Below are positions 17,935 to 26,058 of a DNA stretch of 64,000 bases, one piece after another (positions within the stretch are counted from its first letter, which is position 1; every line of letters begins with the position of its first letter). A program made the translations under genes and the position numbers. The stretch is from assembly GCA_036566745.1 (NCBI GenBank), contig DATCVR010000005.1, positions 27,065 through 91,064 on the forward strand. The letters are read 5' to 3'. The notes under the pieces are model-generated. The model worked only from the letters and a program-made list of their open reading frames with translations. It did not search any database and was not told the DNA's origin. The DNA comes from DATCVR01 sp036566745. Its GTDB lineage: Bacteria > Actinomycetota > Actinomycetes > Jiangellales > Jiangellaceae.

Positions 17935-18417
17935 GTGCCTCCGGGAGAACCGCCGTCCACGTCCGCGCCCGGCTCCGCGCGCCAAGCTGCTGAGTTGGCC
18001 GACGAGTTCGGACGTACGGCCAAGCTGCTCGGCGGCCGTCTCTCCGAACAGCTCAGCCGACACGGCCTGTCCATGCCGCGTTTCTCGCTGCTCGTCGCGC
18101 TCGATCGCGACGGCCCTCTGCGCCTGACCGCGCTCGGCGCGCGAGTCGGCATCACCCAAGGCACTGCCTCGACCCTGGTCGAGTCGCTGGTGCGCGACGG
18201 TCTCGTCGAGCGCGGCCCCGATCCGGACGACGCCCGGGCCGCCCGCGTCACCATCACGGCCACGGGACGCAGCCGCGCCCGAGCCTGGCGGACAGACTAC
18301 GAACGCGCCGCCGAGCAGGTGTTCAGCGCGCTTCCCACCGACCAGTGGCCGCCGCTCATCGCGATCCTTCGCGTCCTGGCCGACGGGCACGAGCCGGTGG
18401 CATCCCCGGCATCCTGA
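17935..18417 (+). CDS. MarR family regulator
   Basis: A 160-aa winged-helix repressor. The core reads LRLTALGARVGITQGTASTL for the recognition helices, then LVESLVRDGLVERGPDPDD and ARAARVTITATGRSRARAWR for the wing with its conserved basic tip. N- and C-terminal helices form the dimer interface. The GTG at 17935 follows TAGCGT by six bases, so the mRNA is probably leaderless. It is divergent from the NTF2-like gene and two perfect palindromes lie between them, so it probably represses both itself and the neighbour. The ligand is unknown. Confidence 0.88.
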   Translation: MPPGEPPSTSAPGSARQAAELADEFGRTAKLLGGRLSEQLSRHGLSMPRFSLLVALDRDGPLRLTALGARVGITQGTASTLVESLVRDGLVERGPDPDDARAARVTITATGRSRARAWRTDYERAAEQVFSALPTDQWPPLIAILRVLADGHEPVASPAS

Positions 18418-18539
18418 GCAACGGCGCATCCGTTGGTCTGAGGTCGTCCCGGGGTCCACCCTGAGAGCTACCCTGACGTTTCCCTGAACCCGACCAAAGT
18501 TCGTTGCCGACACCGGTTCGATCACGGACATTGGATGGC

Positions 18540-19421
18540 GTGGACCTCCTGTCGTTCGTGACCGTGCCCCTCGCCGCCTACCTGGTCGTGGCAGCATTGG
18601 TCGCCCTCGACGCGATGATCCCGGCCGTGCCGTCCGAGGTCGCGGTGATCTCGGCCGGAGCGCTCTCCGCCGCAGGTCACCTCAACGTGATCTGGGCCGG
18701 GCTGGCCGCCGCCCTCGGCGCGGTCCTCGGCGACCACGCCGTCTATGCCCTCGGCCGCCACAAGCTGCCGGGGGTGCTCGACCGGTCGCGGTTCGGCCGC
18801 CGGATCGCCCGGTCAGTGCGGCGCGCCCACACCCGCATGGGCTCCACCAGCGGCGCCGCCATCATCGCGGCCCGGTTCGTCCCGTTCGGCCGCACGGCCG
18901 GCGCCGGGGCTGCCGGCCTGGCCGGGGTGCCGGTCCGGCGCTTCGCGGTGTTCAGCGTGATCGGCGCCGGCGCGTGGGGTGCCTGGATGGTCGGGCTGGG
19001 CTTCGTCACAGGCACCGTCACCGATGCGCCCCTGTGGCTCCAGGTGTTGCTCGGGGTTGCCGTGGGCATCGTCGTGGGGGTCTGGGTGGCGGCCATCCAC
19101 GCGGTGGTCCGCACCCGGCGCCGGATGTCGAGCCGCGCCGTGCCGGTGGTCCCGGCTCAGCGCGGCGCCGACCACGCCTCGGCGGCGTCGACCCAGCCCG
19201 CGAACAGCACGAGCCCCGACTCGCGGTGGACCGCCACGAAGCCGAACGGCCGGTCGTACGCGACTGCCAGCCCTCGCGTCGTGAAGCTCGGCATCGAGAC
19301 CGCCCTGAGGCCGATCGCCGTGACGGCCGCAGCCTCGAACCCCAGCGCACTGAAGATCGCCACGGCCGACTGCCGGGCCTCGTCGACCTTCAGCGGCACC
19401 GCGCTGATCCGCGAGAAGTGA
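18540..19421 (+). CDS. DedA/VTT family membrane protein with antisense C-terminal tail
   Basis: A DedA-family protein; relatives are undecaprenyl-phosphate or phospholipid flippases. Recognisable parts are DAMIPAVPSEVAVISAGAL with the re-entrant acidic residue, ALGAVLGDHAVYALGRH, and IIAARFVPFGRTAGAGAAGL with the conserved Arg. Membrane segments span residues 1-200. Beyond about residue 207 the frame runs another ~88 codons with no stop, entirely antisense to the serpin gene, and this tail resembles no DedA. Family length is about 200-220 aa, so a stop codon may have been lost. GTG 18540 chosen over TTG 18504 as it begins at the hydrophobic region. Confidence 0.8.
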   Translation: MDLLSFVTVPLAAYLVVAALVALDAMIPAVPSEVAVISAGALSAAGHLNVIWAGLAAALGAVLGDHAVYALGRHKLPGVLDRSRFGRRIARSVRRAHTRMGSTSGAAIIAARFVPFGRTAGAGAAGLAGVPVRRFAVFSVIGAGAWGAWMVGLGFVTGTVTDAPLWLQVLLGVAVGIVVGVWVAAIHAVVRTRRRMSSRAVPVVPAQRGADHASAASTQPANSTSPDSRWTATKPNGRSYATASPRVVKLGIETALRPIAVTAAASNPSALKIATADCRASSTFSGTALIREK

Positions 19422-20326
19422 CCCTCACCGGGCCCGCTCACCGCGGTGAGCCCGAAGATGTCGGCGTGACGCATCAGATCGTGCTCGGAGCGGACCGTGA
19501 AGCGCGGCGTGGCGACCGCCAGCCCGGCCCGCGTCGCAGGCACGACCGACACGCCCGGGCCGAGGTCCGCGCCGTGATCGGCGAGCAGCTCGGAGCCGAT
19601 GCGCACCGGGTGATCGCCGGCGATGACCGCAACGGCAGGCGGCAGGATCTCGGCGGGGCCCCGGTCGGCGCCGCCGAGCACGAGGTGGACGTCCAGGCCG
19701 TTGTCGCCCTCGATCCGGGTGGCGGTGATCTCGCCGGCCGGTGTGGTGGCGACCACGAGGTCGTCGAGGTCGGGCGTGGTGCGCTTGAGACCGGCCAGAC
19801 GGGTGCCCTGCCACGGGCCTGACGACGGCACGAGAGCTTCGTCGGAGAACCTCCGTACCCAGGTGGTGCGCAGGGCCAGCGCGGTGGCCAGGGTGATCGC
19901 GAGGTGGGGGCCGGCCTCGATGGGGAACTTCTCGATCAGGCCGCCGGTACGCTCCCTCGCCCACGCGTCGAGCACGGGCTGGTCGACCGCCGGGTCGCCG
20001 GACAGCTCGCCGAGCGTGCCGGCGGGGACCTCGGCGCGCCAGTCGGGGCGCACCTGAGCGTCGGCCCGGGCCCACAGGCCCAGCGCGGCATCGACGCCGT
20101 CGGCGTCGTCGAGCGCGCGCAGGACGACCGCGGCGGCCTCCATCGCCTCGTCGGCCGGCACCCCCGTGGCCGCGGCCAGCTCGTCACGGCCGGGATCGTC
20201 GGCGGACGCCGCCAGTACGGCCAGCAGCGGCCACAAGCCGGCACCGGACATCACCCCGGAGCCCGGGCCGAGCCGCTCGAGCCAGGACGTGGTGAGCCGG
20301 TTGACGGCCGCGACGTGGTCGGTCAT
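19157..20326 (-). CDS. Serpin family protein
   Basis: A 389-aa protein with serpin features: an N-terminal helical region VAAVNRLTTSWLERLGPGSG, LALRTTWVRRF in the breach area (family pattern xYFKGxWxxxF), the hinge-like SALGFEAAAVTAIGL, and the serpin ending RPFGFVAVHRESGLVLFAG, close to the signature RPFLFxIRxxxTxxxLFxG. Serpins inhibit serine or cysteine proteases by a suicide mechanism. There is no signal peptide, so it would act in the cytosol unless released. The ATG has TAGGCT seven bases upstream (leaderless). Its 3' end overlaps the convergent DedA reading by 265 bp. Confidence 0.82.
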   Translation of the reverse strand: MTDHVAAVNRLTTSWLERLGPGSGVMSGAGLWPLLAVLAASADDPGRDELAAATGVPADEAMEAAAVVLRALDDADGVDAALGLWARADAQVRPDWRAEVPAGTLGELSGDPAVDQPVLDAWARERTGGLIEKFPIEAGPHLAITLATALALRTTWVRRFSDEALVPSSGPWQGTRLAGLKRTTPDLDDLVVATTPAGEITATRIEGDNGLDVHLVLGGADRGPAEILPPAVAVIAGDHPVRIGSELLADHGADLGPGVSVVPATRAGLAVATPRFTVRSEHDLMRHADIFGLTAVSGPGEGHFSRISAVPLKVDEARQSAVAIFSALGFEAAAVTAIGLRAVSMPSFTTRGLAVAYDRPFGFVAVHRESGLVLFAGWVDAAEAWSAPR

Positions 20327-20398
20327 GCCGCCCAGCCTAAGCCCGTGATCATCGAGGCCCGGCTGGACGTGTCGAGCATGGCGTCGCGCGCCAAGCCG

Positions 20399-23020
20399 TC
20401 AGGAACGAGCCTTCGACCGAGTGGCGCGCTTCTTCGGGGCCGGACCCTTGGCACGCTTCTCCGCCATGAGCTCGGCGGCCCGTTCGAGGGAGATCTGCTC
20501 GATCTCGGTGCCGCGCGGCACCGTCACGTTCGTCTCGCCGTCGGTGATGTACGGGCCGAACCGCCCGTCCTTGATCACCAGCGGCTTGCCGTTGGCCGGG
20601 TCGTCGCCCAACTCACGCAGCGGTGGCGTGGCGGCCCGTGCGCCGCGTCGGCCCTTCGGCTGGGCGAACAGCTTCTCGGCCTCCTCGACGGTCACGGAGA
20701 ACAGGGCATCCTCGTCGGGCAGCGAGCGGGAGTCGGTGCCCTTCTTGACATACGGCCCGTAGCGCCCGTTGGTGGCGATGATCTCGTTGCCCTCGGCGTC
20801 CTTGCCCACCGTGCGCGGCAGGGTGAGCAGCTTGAGCGCTTCCTCCAGCGTGATGGTCTCGGGCGCCATCGTCTTGAACAGCGAGGCCGTGGGCGGCTTC
20901 TCGTTCTTGGGGGCGTCCTCGGGCAGCACCTCGGTGATGTAGGGCCCGTACCGGCCCGACTTCGCCACGACCGTGCGCCCGGTGGCGGGGTTGACGCCGA
21001 GTTCGCGGTCGCCGTTGCCCCGCGCGATCAGCTCGCGGGCCTTGTCGATGGTCAGCTCGTCGGGCGGGAGGTCCTCGGGCACGCTTCCGCGGTTGCCCTC
21101 GTCGTCCTCGATGTAGGGGCCGTACCGGCCGACCCGGACGGTCAGGCCTTCACCCAGCGGGAACGAGGAGATGCCGCGGGCGTCGATCTCGCCGAGGTTG
21201 TCGGCCAGCTTCTTCAGGCCCTCGACGGTGTCGTCGCCGTTCCAGAACTGGTCGAGCTCGGCGCCACGGTCGGCGCGGCCGGCGGCGATGTCGTCGAGCG
21301 CATCCTCCATCTTCGCGGTGAACTCGTAGTCGACGAGCCGGGTGAAGTGCTCCTCGAGCAGCCGCACCACCGCGAAGGCCAGCCACGACGGCACCAGCGC
21401 GGTGCCCTTCTTGAAGACGTACCCGCGGTTGAGGATGGTGTTGACGATCGAGGCGTAGGTGGACGGGCGGCCGATGTCGCGCTCTTCCAGCTCCTTGACC
21501 AGCGTGGCCTCGGTGTAGCGCGCCGGCGGCTTGGTGGCGTGGCCCTCGGGGGCGATGCCGGCAACCGTGAGCGCCTGCCCCTGGGCGAGGTGCGGGAGCT
21601 GGCGCTCGCGGTCGTCGAGCTCGGCCTCGGGGTCGTCCGCACCCTCGACGTAGGCCTTGAGGAAGCCGTGGAACGTGATGGTGCGCCCGGACGCGCTGAA
21701 GCCGACGGTCTCGCCGGTGGAGGCGGTGGCGCCCACCCGGACGGTGACCGTCTCGCCCTTGGCGTCGCGCATCTGGGAGGCGACGGTGCGCATCCAGATC
21801 AGCTCGTAGAGGCGGTACTCGTCGTCGCGCAGGCCGGTCTCGGCAGGAGTGCGGAAGGACTCGCCGGCCGGACGGATCGCCTCGTGGGCCTCCTGGGCGT
21901 TCTTGACCTTGTTGGCGTACTTGCGCGGGGCGTCGGGGAGGTACTCGCGGCCGTACAGCTCGGTCACCTGGGCCCGGGCCGCGGTCAGCGCGGAGTCCGA
22001 GAGCACCGTGGAGTCGGTACGCATATAGGTGATGTAGCCGTTCTCGTACAGCCGCTGGGCCACCTGCATGGTGCGGGCCGCGCCGTAGCCGAGCTTGCGC
22101 GAGGCCTCCTGCTGGAGCGTGGTCGTGCGGAACGGCGCGTACGGCTTGCGTGTGTAGGGCTTGGCCTCGACGGAGGTGACCTCGTAGGGCACGTCGGCCA
22201 GGGCACCGGCCAGGGCGCCGGCGCGGGCCTCGTCGAGGACCACGACCTCGCCCTTGGTCTTGACCTGCCCACGAGCGTCGAAGTCGCGGCCGGAGGCCAC
22301 CCGGGCGCCGTCGACGGTGATCAGCCGGGCGTCGAAGGCGTGGGGCGCTTCGTCCTTGCCGGTGTCGAACGTGGCGGTGAGGTCCCAGTAGGACGCCGAC
22401 CGGAACGCCAGCCGCTCGCGCTCGCGGTCGACCACGAGGCGGGTGGCCACGCTCTGGACCCGCCCGGCGGACAGCCCCTGCATCACCTTGCGCCAGAGGA
22501 CCGGCGAGACCTGGTAGCCGTAGAGACGGTCGACGATGCGGCGGGTCTCCTGGGCGTCGACGAGGTCCTCGTCGATGTCGCGCGGGTTCTGCACGGCGGC
22601 CTGGATGGCGTCGCGGGTGATCTCGTGGAAGACCATCCGGCGCACCGGCACCTTGGGCTTGAGGGTCTCGCGCAGGTGCCAGGCGATGGCCTCGCCCTCG
22701 CGGTCGCCGTCGGTGGCGAGCAGGAGTTCGTCGGCATCCTTGAGCAAGCTCTTGAGCTTGCGGACCTGGTCTTTCGCCCGGCCGCTGGAGACGATGTAGA
22801 GCGGCTCGAACCCGCCGTTGACGTCGACGCCCACCGGGTCGCCGTAGCGTTCGCGGTCGGCCGCCGGCACCTCGGTCTTCTTCGACGGGAGATCGCGGAT
22901 GTGACCGAAGGAGGATTCGACGACATAACCGTCGCCGAGATAGCCCGCGATCGACTTGATCTTCGCAGGCGACTCCACCACCACCAGGCGCCGTCGCGCC
23001 GAGCTCGTGGTTCCGGCCAT
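20399..23020 (-). CDS. topA: DNA topoisomerase I
   Basis: An 873-aa type IA topoisomerase that relaxes negative supercoils. The Toprim domain begins LVVVESPAKIKSIAGYLG with SSFGHIRDLP and the acidic LLATDGDREGEAIAWHL. The active-site Tyr is in GYITYMRTDS near residue 331. The C-terminal half carries four GRYGPYI-type repeats (GRYGPYIEDDEG, GRYGPYITEVLP, GRYGPYVKKGTD, GRFGPYITDGE), the actinobacterial replacement for zinc fingers, and a Lys/Arg tail. It is divergent from the ArsR-MFS operon. Length is normal for actinobacteria. Confidence 0.96.
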   Translation of the reverse strand: MAGTTSSARRRLVVVESPAKIKSIAGYLGDGYVVESSFGHIRDLPSKKTEVPAADRERYGDPVGVDVNGGFEPLYIVSSGRAKDQVRKLKSLLKDADELLLATDGDREGEAIAWHLRETLKPKVPVRRMVFHEITRDAIQAAVQNPRDIDEDLVDAQETRRIVDRLYGYQVSPVLWRKVMQGLSAGRVQSVATRLVVDRERERLAFRSASYWDLTATFDTGKDEAPHAFDARLITVDGARVASGRDFDARGQVKTKGEVVVLDEARAGALAGALADVPYEVTSVEAKPYTRKPYAPFRTTTLQQEASRKLGYGAARTMQVAQRLYENGYITYMRTDSTVLSDSALTAARAQVTELYGREYLPDAPRKYANKVKNAQEAHEAIRPAGESFRTPAETGLRDDEYRLYELIWMRTVASQMRDAKGETVTVRVGATASTGETVGFSASGRTITFHGFLKAYVEGADDPEAELDDRERQLPHLAQGQALTVAGIAPEGHATKPPARYTEATLVKELEERDIGRPSTYASIVNTILNRGYVFKKGTALVPSWLAFAVVRLLEEHFTRLVDYEFTAKMEDALDDIAAGRADRGAELDQFWNGDDTVEGLKKLADNLGEIDARGISSFPLGEGLTVRVGRYGPYIEDDEGNRGSVPEDLPPDELTIDKARELIARGNGDRELGVNPATGRTVVAKSGRYGPYITEVLPEDAPKNEKPPTASLFKTMAPETITLEEALKLLTLPRTVGKDAEGNEIIATNGRYGPYVKKGTDSRSLPDEDALFSVTVEEAEKLFAQPKGRRGARAATPPLRELGDDPANGKPLVIKDGRFGPYITDGETNVTVPRGTEIEQISLERAAELMAEKRAKGPAPKKRATRSKARS

Positions 23021-23109
23021 GTGTGTGCTCCCCGTTCATTCCGGTCGTGCGCTCCCCTGGAGAAACGCACGCTATACGACGTTGTTCCCGAGAGGTTGCA
23101 CGGGAGCAA

Positions 23110-23143
23110 CCGCAAAGACCTCTTTGCAAACAAGTCTTTGCGG
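23110..23143. promoter_or_regulatory. ArsR-type operator dyad upstream of the arsR-MFS operon
   Basis: A 10-bp perfect inverted repeat, CCGCAAAGAC at 23110-23119 and GTCTTTGCGG at 23134-23143, with an inner TTTGCAAA palindrome at 23123-23130. It ends just before the TACGCT -10 box at 23146-23151, so a bound repressor would block RNA polymerase. Confidence 0.72.
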
Positions 23144-23157
23144 TCTACGCTGTCCGT

Positions 23158-23754
23158 TTGGCCCTGTCCAAGAAGCGCATCGAGGACGTCGAGACCCTAC
23201 GCGCGTTCGTCCATCCCCTGCGTATGCGGCTGCTCGGATCACTGCGCACCGACGGCCCGGCCACCGCCTCGGAGCTGGGCCGGCGTTTCGGGGAGTCCAG
23301 CGGGTCCACGTCGTACCACCTGCGCCAGCTGGCCCGGTACGGCTTCGTGGTCGAGGACGACGACCAGCCGTCGAAGCGCGAGCGACGGTGGCGGGCGGCC
23401 CACGACGTCACCAGCTGGCAGACCACGGACTTCCTCGACGACGACGCCGGCCGGCAGATCGTCCAGGCACTCCAGAGCGAACAGCTCCGCCTTCTCGTCG
23501 ACGGCGTCCAGCGCTGGTTCGCCGATCGGGACCGCTGGTCACACGACTGGATCGACGCCGCCGGCCATGACGACATGCACCTCCGGCTCCGCCCGGACGA
23601 CCTGCGCGCCCTCACCGCCGAGGTCGACGCGGTCGTCGAACGGTTCGTCGAGCGCCAGCGGCCCGCCGACGACCCCGAGGCCGCCCGGGTGGCCGTCCAC
23701 CTGGTGACCTACCCGGCCGAGCCCAACACGCAGGCCGAGGAGGACACGCCATGA
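23158..23754 (+). CDS. ArsR-type winged-helix regulator
   Basis: A 198-aa regulator with an N-terminal ArsR-like HTH (LRAFVHPLRMRLLGSLRTDG, then GESSGSTSYHLRQLARYGFV) and a C-terminal helical domain with repeated Trp (RWFADRDRWSHDW). No Cys metal-binding motif is visible, so it senses something other than arsenic-type metals. I chose TTG 23158: TACGCT at 23146-23151 sits six bases upstream (leaderless), while starts further upstream would place the operator inside the gene. It overlaps the MFS gene by 4 bp; the dyad at 23110-23143 suggests autoregulation of this operon. Confidence 0.83.
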   Translation: MALSKKRIEDVETLRAFVHPLRMRLLGSLRTDGPATASELGRRFGESSGSTSYHLRQLARYGFVVEDDDQPSKRERRWRAAHDVTSWQTTDFLDDDAGRQIVQALQSEQLRLLVDGVQRWFADRDRWSHDWIDAAGHDDMHLRLRPDDLRALTAEVDAVVERFVERQRPADDPEAARVAVHLVTYPAEPNTQAEEDTP

Positions 23755-25067
23755 CCCACCTCGACGTACGGCACGCGCGGCGGCGCTATCTGATCTTGCT
23801 CGGCCTGCGGTGGTTCCCCACCGGGATGCTGATCCCGATCATGGCGCTGCTGCCACTGGAGCGCGGGCTGACGCTGCCGCAGCTGGGCCTCGCGGCCGCG
23901 ATCCAGGGGTTCGTGGTGCTCGGCCTCGAGCTGCCCACCGGCGGGCTGTCCGACTCGCTGGGCCGCAAGCCGGTCCTGCTCATGGCCGGAGTGCTGTCGC
24001 TGGTCTCCCTGGGGCTGCTGTTCGTGGCCGACTCCTTCGCCATGTTCGCCGCCGTCTGGGCCGTCCAGGGCGTGTATCGCGCGCTCGACAGCGGCCCGCT
24101 CGACGCATGGTTCGTCGACGCGGCCCTGGCCGACGACCCCGAGGCCGACATCTCTCGCGGGCTGGCCGGTGGCGGCGCCGTGCTGGGCGTCGCCATCGCC
24201 GCGGGTGCGCTGATCGCCGGCGGGCTGGTGGCCCTCGACCCCTTCCCGTCGATCGAGGCGCTCGCCCTGCCGGTCCTCGCGGCCGTGGTCGCCCAGGTCG
24301 TCAGCCTGGTCGCCTTGGCGTTCCTGCTCACCGAGGTGCGCCCGGCGAAGGGCTGGCACGCGATGACGCAGTCGGTACGCCGGGTGCCGGCCGTCATCGG
24401 CGAGACCTTCGGGCTGCTCCGGCGGTCGCGGGTGCTGATGGCGCTGGTGGCGGTCGAGCTGTTCTGGGGCTTCGGCATGGTGACGTTCGAGAGCCTGCTG
24501 CCGGTGCGGTTGACCGAGGTCACGAGCGGTGCCGACGCCGCCGCAGCGATCATGGGGCCGGTGGGGTCGGCGGCCTGGCTGGCCTCGGCGCTCGGCGCGG
24601 CGCTGGTGCCACTCGCCTCCCGCCGGTTCGGGATCGCGCTGACGGCCGGCGCGATGAGGGTGCTGCAAGGCGTCACGATCGTGGGGATGGCGCTGTTCGC
24701 GGGCCCAGTGGGGGTCATCGCGGCGTTCCTGGCCAACTACGTCGTACACGGTGCGTCGAATCCGCTGCACATGACGCTGCTCCACCAGCAGGTCACCAGC
24801 TCGCACCGATCGACCGTGCTCTCGCTGAACTCGATGGTCAGCATGCCGGCCGGCTCCTTCGGGCTGATCGCGCTGACCGCCCTTGCCGACGGGACGTCCG
24901 TCAGCACGGCCATGATCGTCGGCGCCATCGTGATCGCCGCGGCCGCGCCCCTCTACCTCCCGGCCATGCGCGCCGAACGACACGCCGCCGCGGCCGGCGC
25001 GGACGCCGACGCGGCCGCCGCCCCGATCGGCTCAGCCACCGCGACGGCGGCGGCCACCTCCCGTTGA
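23751..25067 (+). CDS. MFS transporter controlled with ArsR
   Basis: A 438-aa major facilitator permease with about 12 membrane helices. The cytoplasmic loop 2-3 motif is GGLSDSLGRKPVLLMAG, close to the MFS consensus GxLaDrxGrkxxl. The C-terminus is a hydrophilic Ala/Asp-rich tail of about 35 residues. Overlap of 4 bp with the upstream ArsR gene shows they form one operon; such pairs usually export a toxic compound that the regulator detects, but the substrate is unknown. It ends just before a hairpin shared with the convergent yggS gene. Confidence 0.88.
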   Translation: MTHLDVRHARRRYLILLGLRWFPTGMLIPIMALLPLERGLTLPQLGLAAAIQGFVVLGLELPTGGLSDSLGRKPVLLMAGVLSLVSLGLLFVADSFAMFAAVWAVQGVYRALDSGPLDAWFVDAALADDPEADISRGLAGGGAVLGVAIAAGALIAGGLVALDPFPSIEALALPVLAAVVAQVVSLVALAFLLTEVRPAKGWHAMTQSVRRVPAVIGETFGLLRRSRVLMALVAVELFWGFGMVTFESLLPVRLTEVTSGADAAAAIMGPVGSAAWLASALGAALVPLASRRFGIALTAGAMRVLQGVTIVGMALFAGPVGVIAAFLANYVVHGASNPLHMTLLHQQVTSSHRSTVLSLNSMVSMPAGSFGLIALTALADGTSVSTAMIVGAIVIAAAAPLYLPAMRAERHAAAAGADADAAAAPIGSATATAAATSR

Positions 25068-25144
25068 TCTTGGAGTTTCCGCGGGATCAAACGGGGCATA
25101 CCGGGGCATACCGGGGCACGACTCGACCAGAACTCCACGATCAA
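25064..25144. repeat. Hairpin with tandem decamer loop between convergent genes
   Basis: Arms TTGATC-T-TGGAGTT (25064-25077) and AACTCCA-C-GATCAA (25131-25144) pair over 13 bp with one mismatch. Between them a decamer GGGGCATACC repeats 2.6 times (25093-25118). It lies between the ends of the MFS and yggS genes, and probably ends both transcripts, but the structure is larger than a normal terminator. Confidence 0.6.
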
Positions 25145-25155
25145 CGCAGGGACGG

Positions 25156-25872
25156 TCAGCGCGTGGGGACGGGGCGGCGGCCGAAGACGGCGCTGCCGAC
25201 CCGCACCATCGTGGCGCCCTCGGCGATCGCCAGCTCGAGATCGCCGCTCATGCCCATCGAGAGTTCGCGCGCGTCGACCCCGCCCAGGCCCGCCTCGGCG
25301 ACGTGATCGCGGGCCGCACGCAACGACCGGTAGCCCGCACGCACCGCGTCCGTGTCCGGCGAGGCCGGACCGATCGTCATCAGGCCCTTCACCCGCAGCC
25401 GGTCCAGTGCGGCCACCTCGCGCGCCAACGACACCGCCGACCCCGGAGGCACCCCGAACTTGCTCGCCTCGGCCGAGACGTTGATCTGGAGGAAGACGTC
25501 GAGCGTGCCGTCCGTGACGTCGAGCCGCCGCTGGATCCGCTCCGCGAGGTCGATCCGGTCGATCGACTGGATACACGTGACGTGACGCAGCACCAGGTTG
25601 ATCTTGTTGGTCTGCAGATGCCCGATGAAGTGCCGTTCGCACGGCAGGCCGGCCAGGTCGTCGGCCTTGTCCACGAGCTCCTGGACGCGGTTCTCCCCGA
25701 TCAGCCGCGCTCCGGCACGCACCGCCGCGGCGATCCGCCGGGGGGTGACCGTCTTCGTGGCCAGCAGCAGGGCGACGTCGGACCGGTCGCGACCCGCGGC
25801 GCGGCAGGCCTGAGCGATGCGGGCCTCGACGGCCGCCAGGGCCGCCACGATGTCCGCCTCGTCGTCGATCAC
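25156..25872 (-). CDS. YggS family PLP-binding protein
   Basis: A 238-aa PLP homeostasis protein (PLPBP/YggS). The PLP-linking Lys is in LLLATKTVTPRRI; other family blocks are LIGENRVQELVDKADDL, HFIGHLQTNKINLVL, VFLQINVSAEASKFGV, LMTIGP and the phosphate-binding ending ELSMGMSGDLELAIAEGATM with VRVGSAVFG. It buffers free pyridoxal phosphate and influences amino-acid metabolism. In many actinobacteria yggS lies by ftsZ; this copy is outside that cluster, so it may be a second paralogue. The GTG at 25872 has GGAGG about six bases upstream. Confidence 0.92.
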   Translation of the reverse strand: MIDDEADIVAALAAVEARIAQACRAAGRDRSDVALLLATKTVTPRRIAAAVRAGARLIGENRVQELVDKADDLAGLPCERHFIGHLQTNKINLVLRHVTCIQSIDRIDLAERIQRRLDVTDGTLDVFLQINVSAEASKFGVPPGSAVSLAREVAALDRLRVKGLMTIGPASPDTDAVRAGYRSLRAARDHVAEAGLGGVDARELSMGMSGDLELAIAEGATMVRVGSAVFGRRPVPTR

Positions 25873-25992
25873 GGCGCACCTCCGTCTCGGACGAGAAGAC
25901 TACGCACCCTCCTCGCACCGGCCGGGCCCCGCCGTCCCGCCGACCGGGTCCGTGGGACGATCTAGCCCCTGCCCCGCTCACCCAGGACGACG

Positions 25993-26058
25993 ATGGACCA
26001 CGCAACGATTCGCGACAGCGCCCTGGTGGCGCTCGGGCTGTCGGCAGCGCTCGCATGA
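25993..26058 (+). CDS. Possible 21-residue leader ORF before the YndJ-like gene
   Basis: ATG at 25993 opens a 21-codon frame (MDHATIRDSALVALGLSAAL, then A and stop) whose TGA overlaps the ATG of the next gene in an ATGA junction. It may be a translational-coupling leader or the remnant end of a lost upstream gene. No ribosome site is strong and the composition is not distinctive, so it may be chance. Confidence 0.25.
   Translation: MDHATIRDSALVALGLSAALA

Noticed and set aside
19904..23707. Plus-strand reading frame of 1,267 codons across topA and the serpin gene
   Set aside because: It is antisense to two clear genes with intact motifs, has no domain, and reflects high GC in the third codon position removing stop codons on the other strand.
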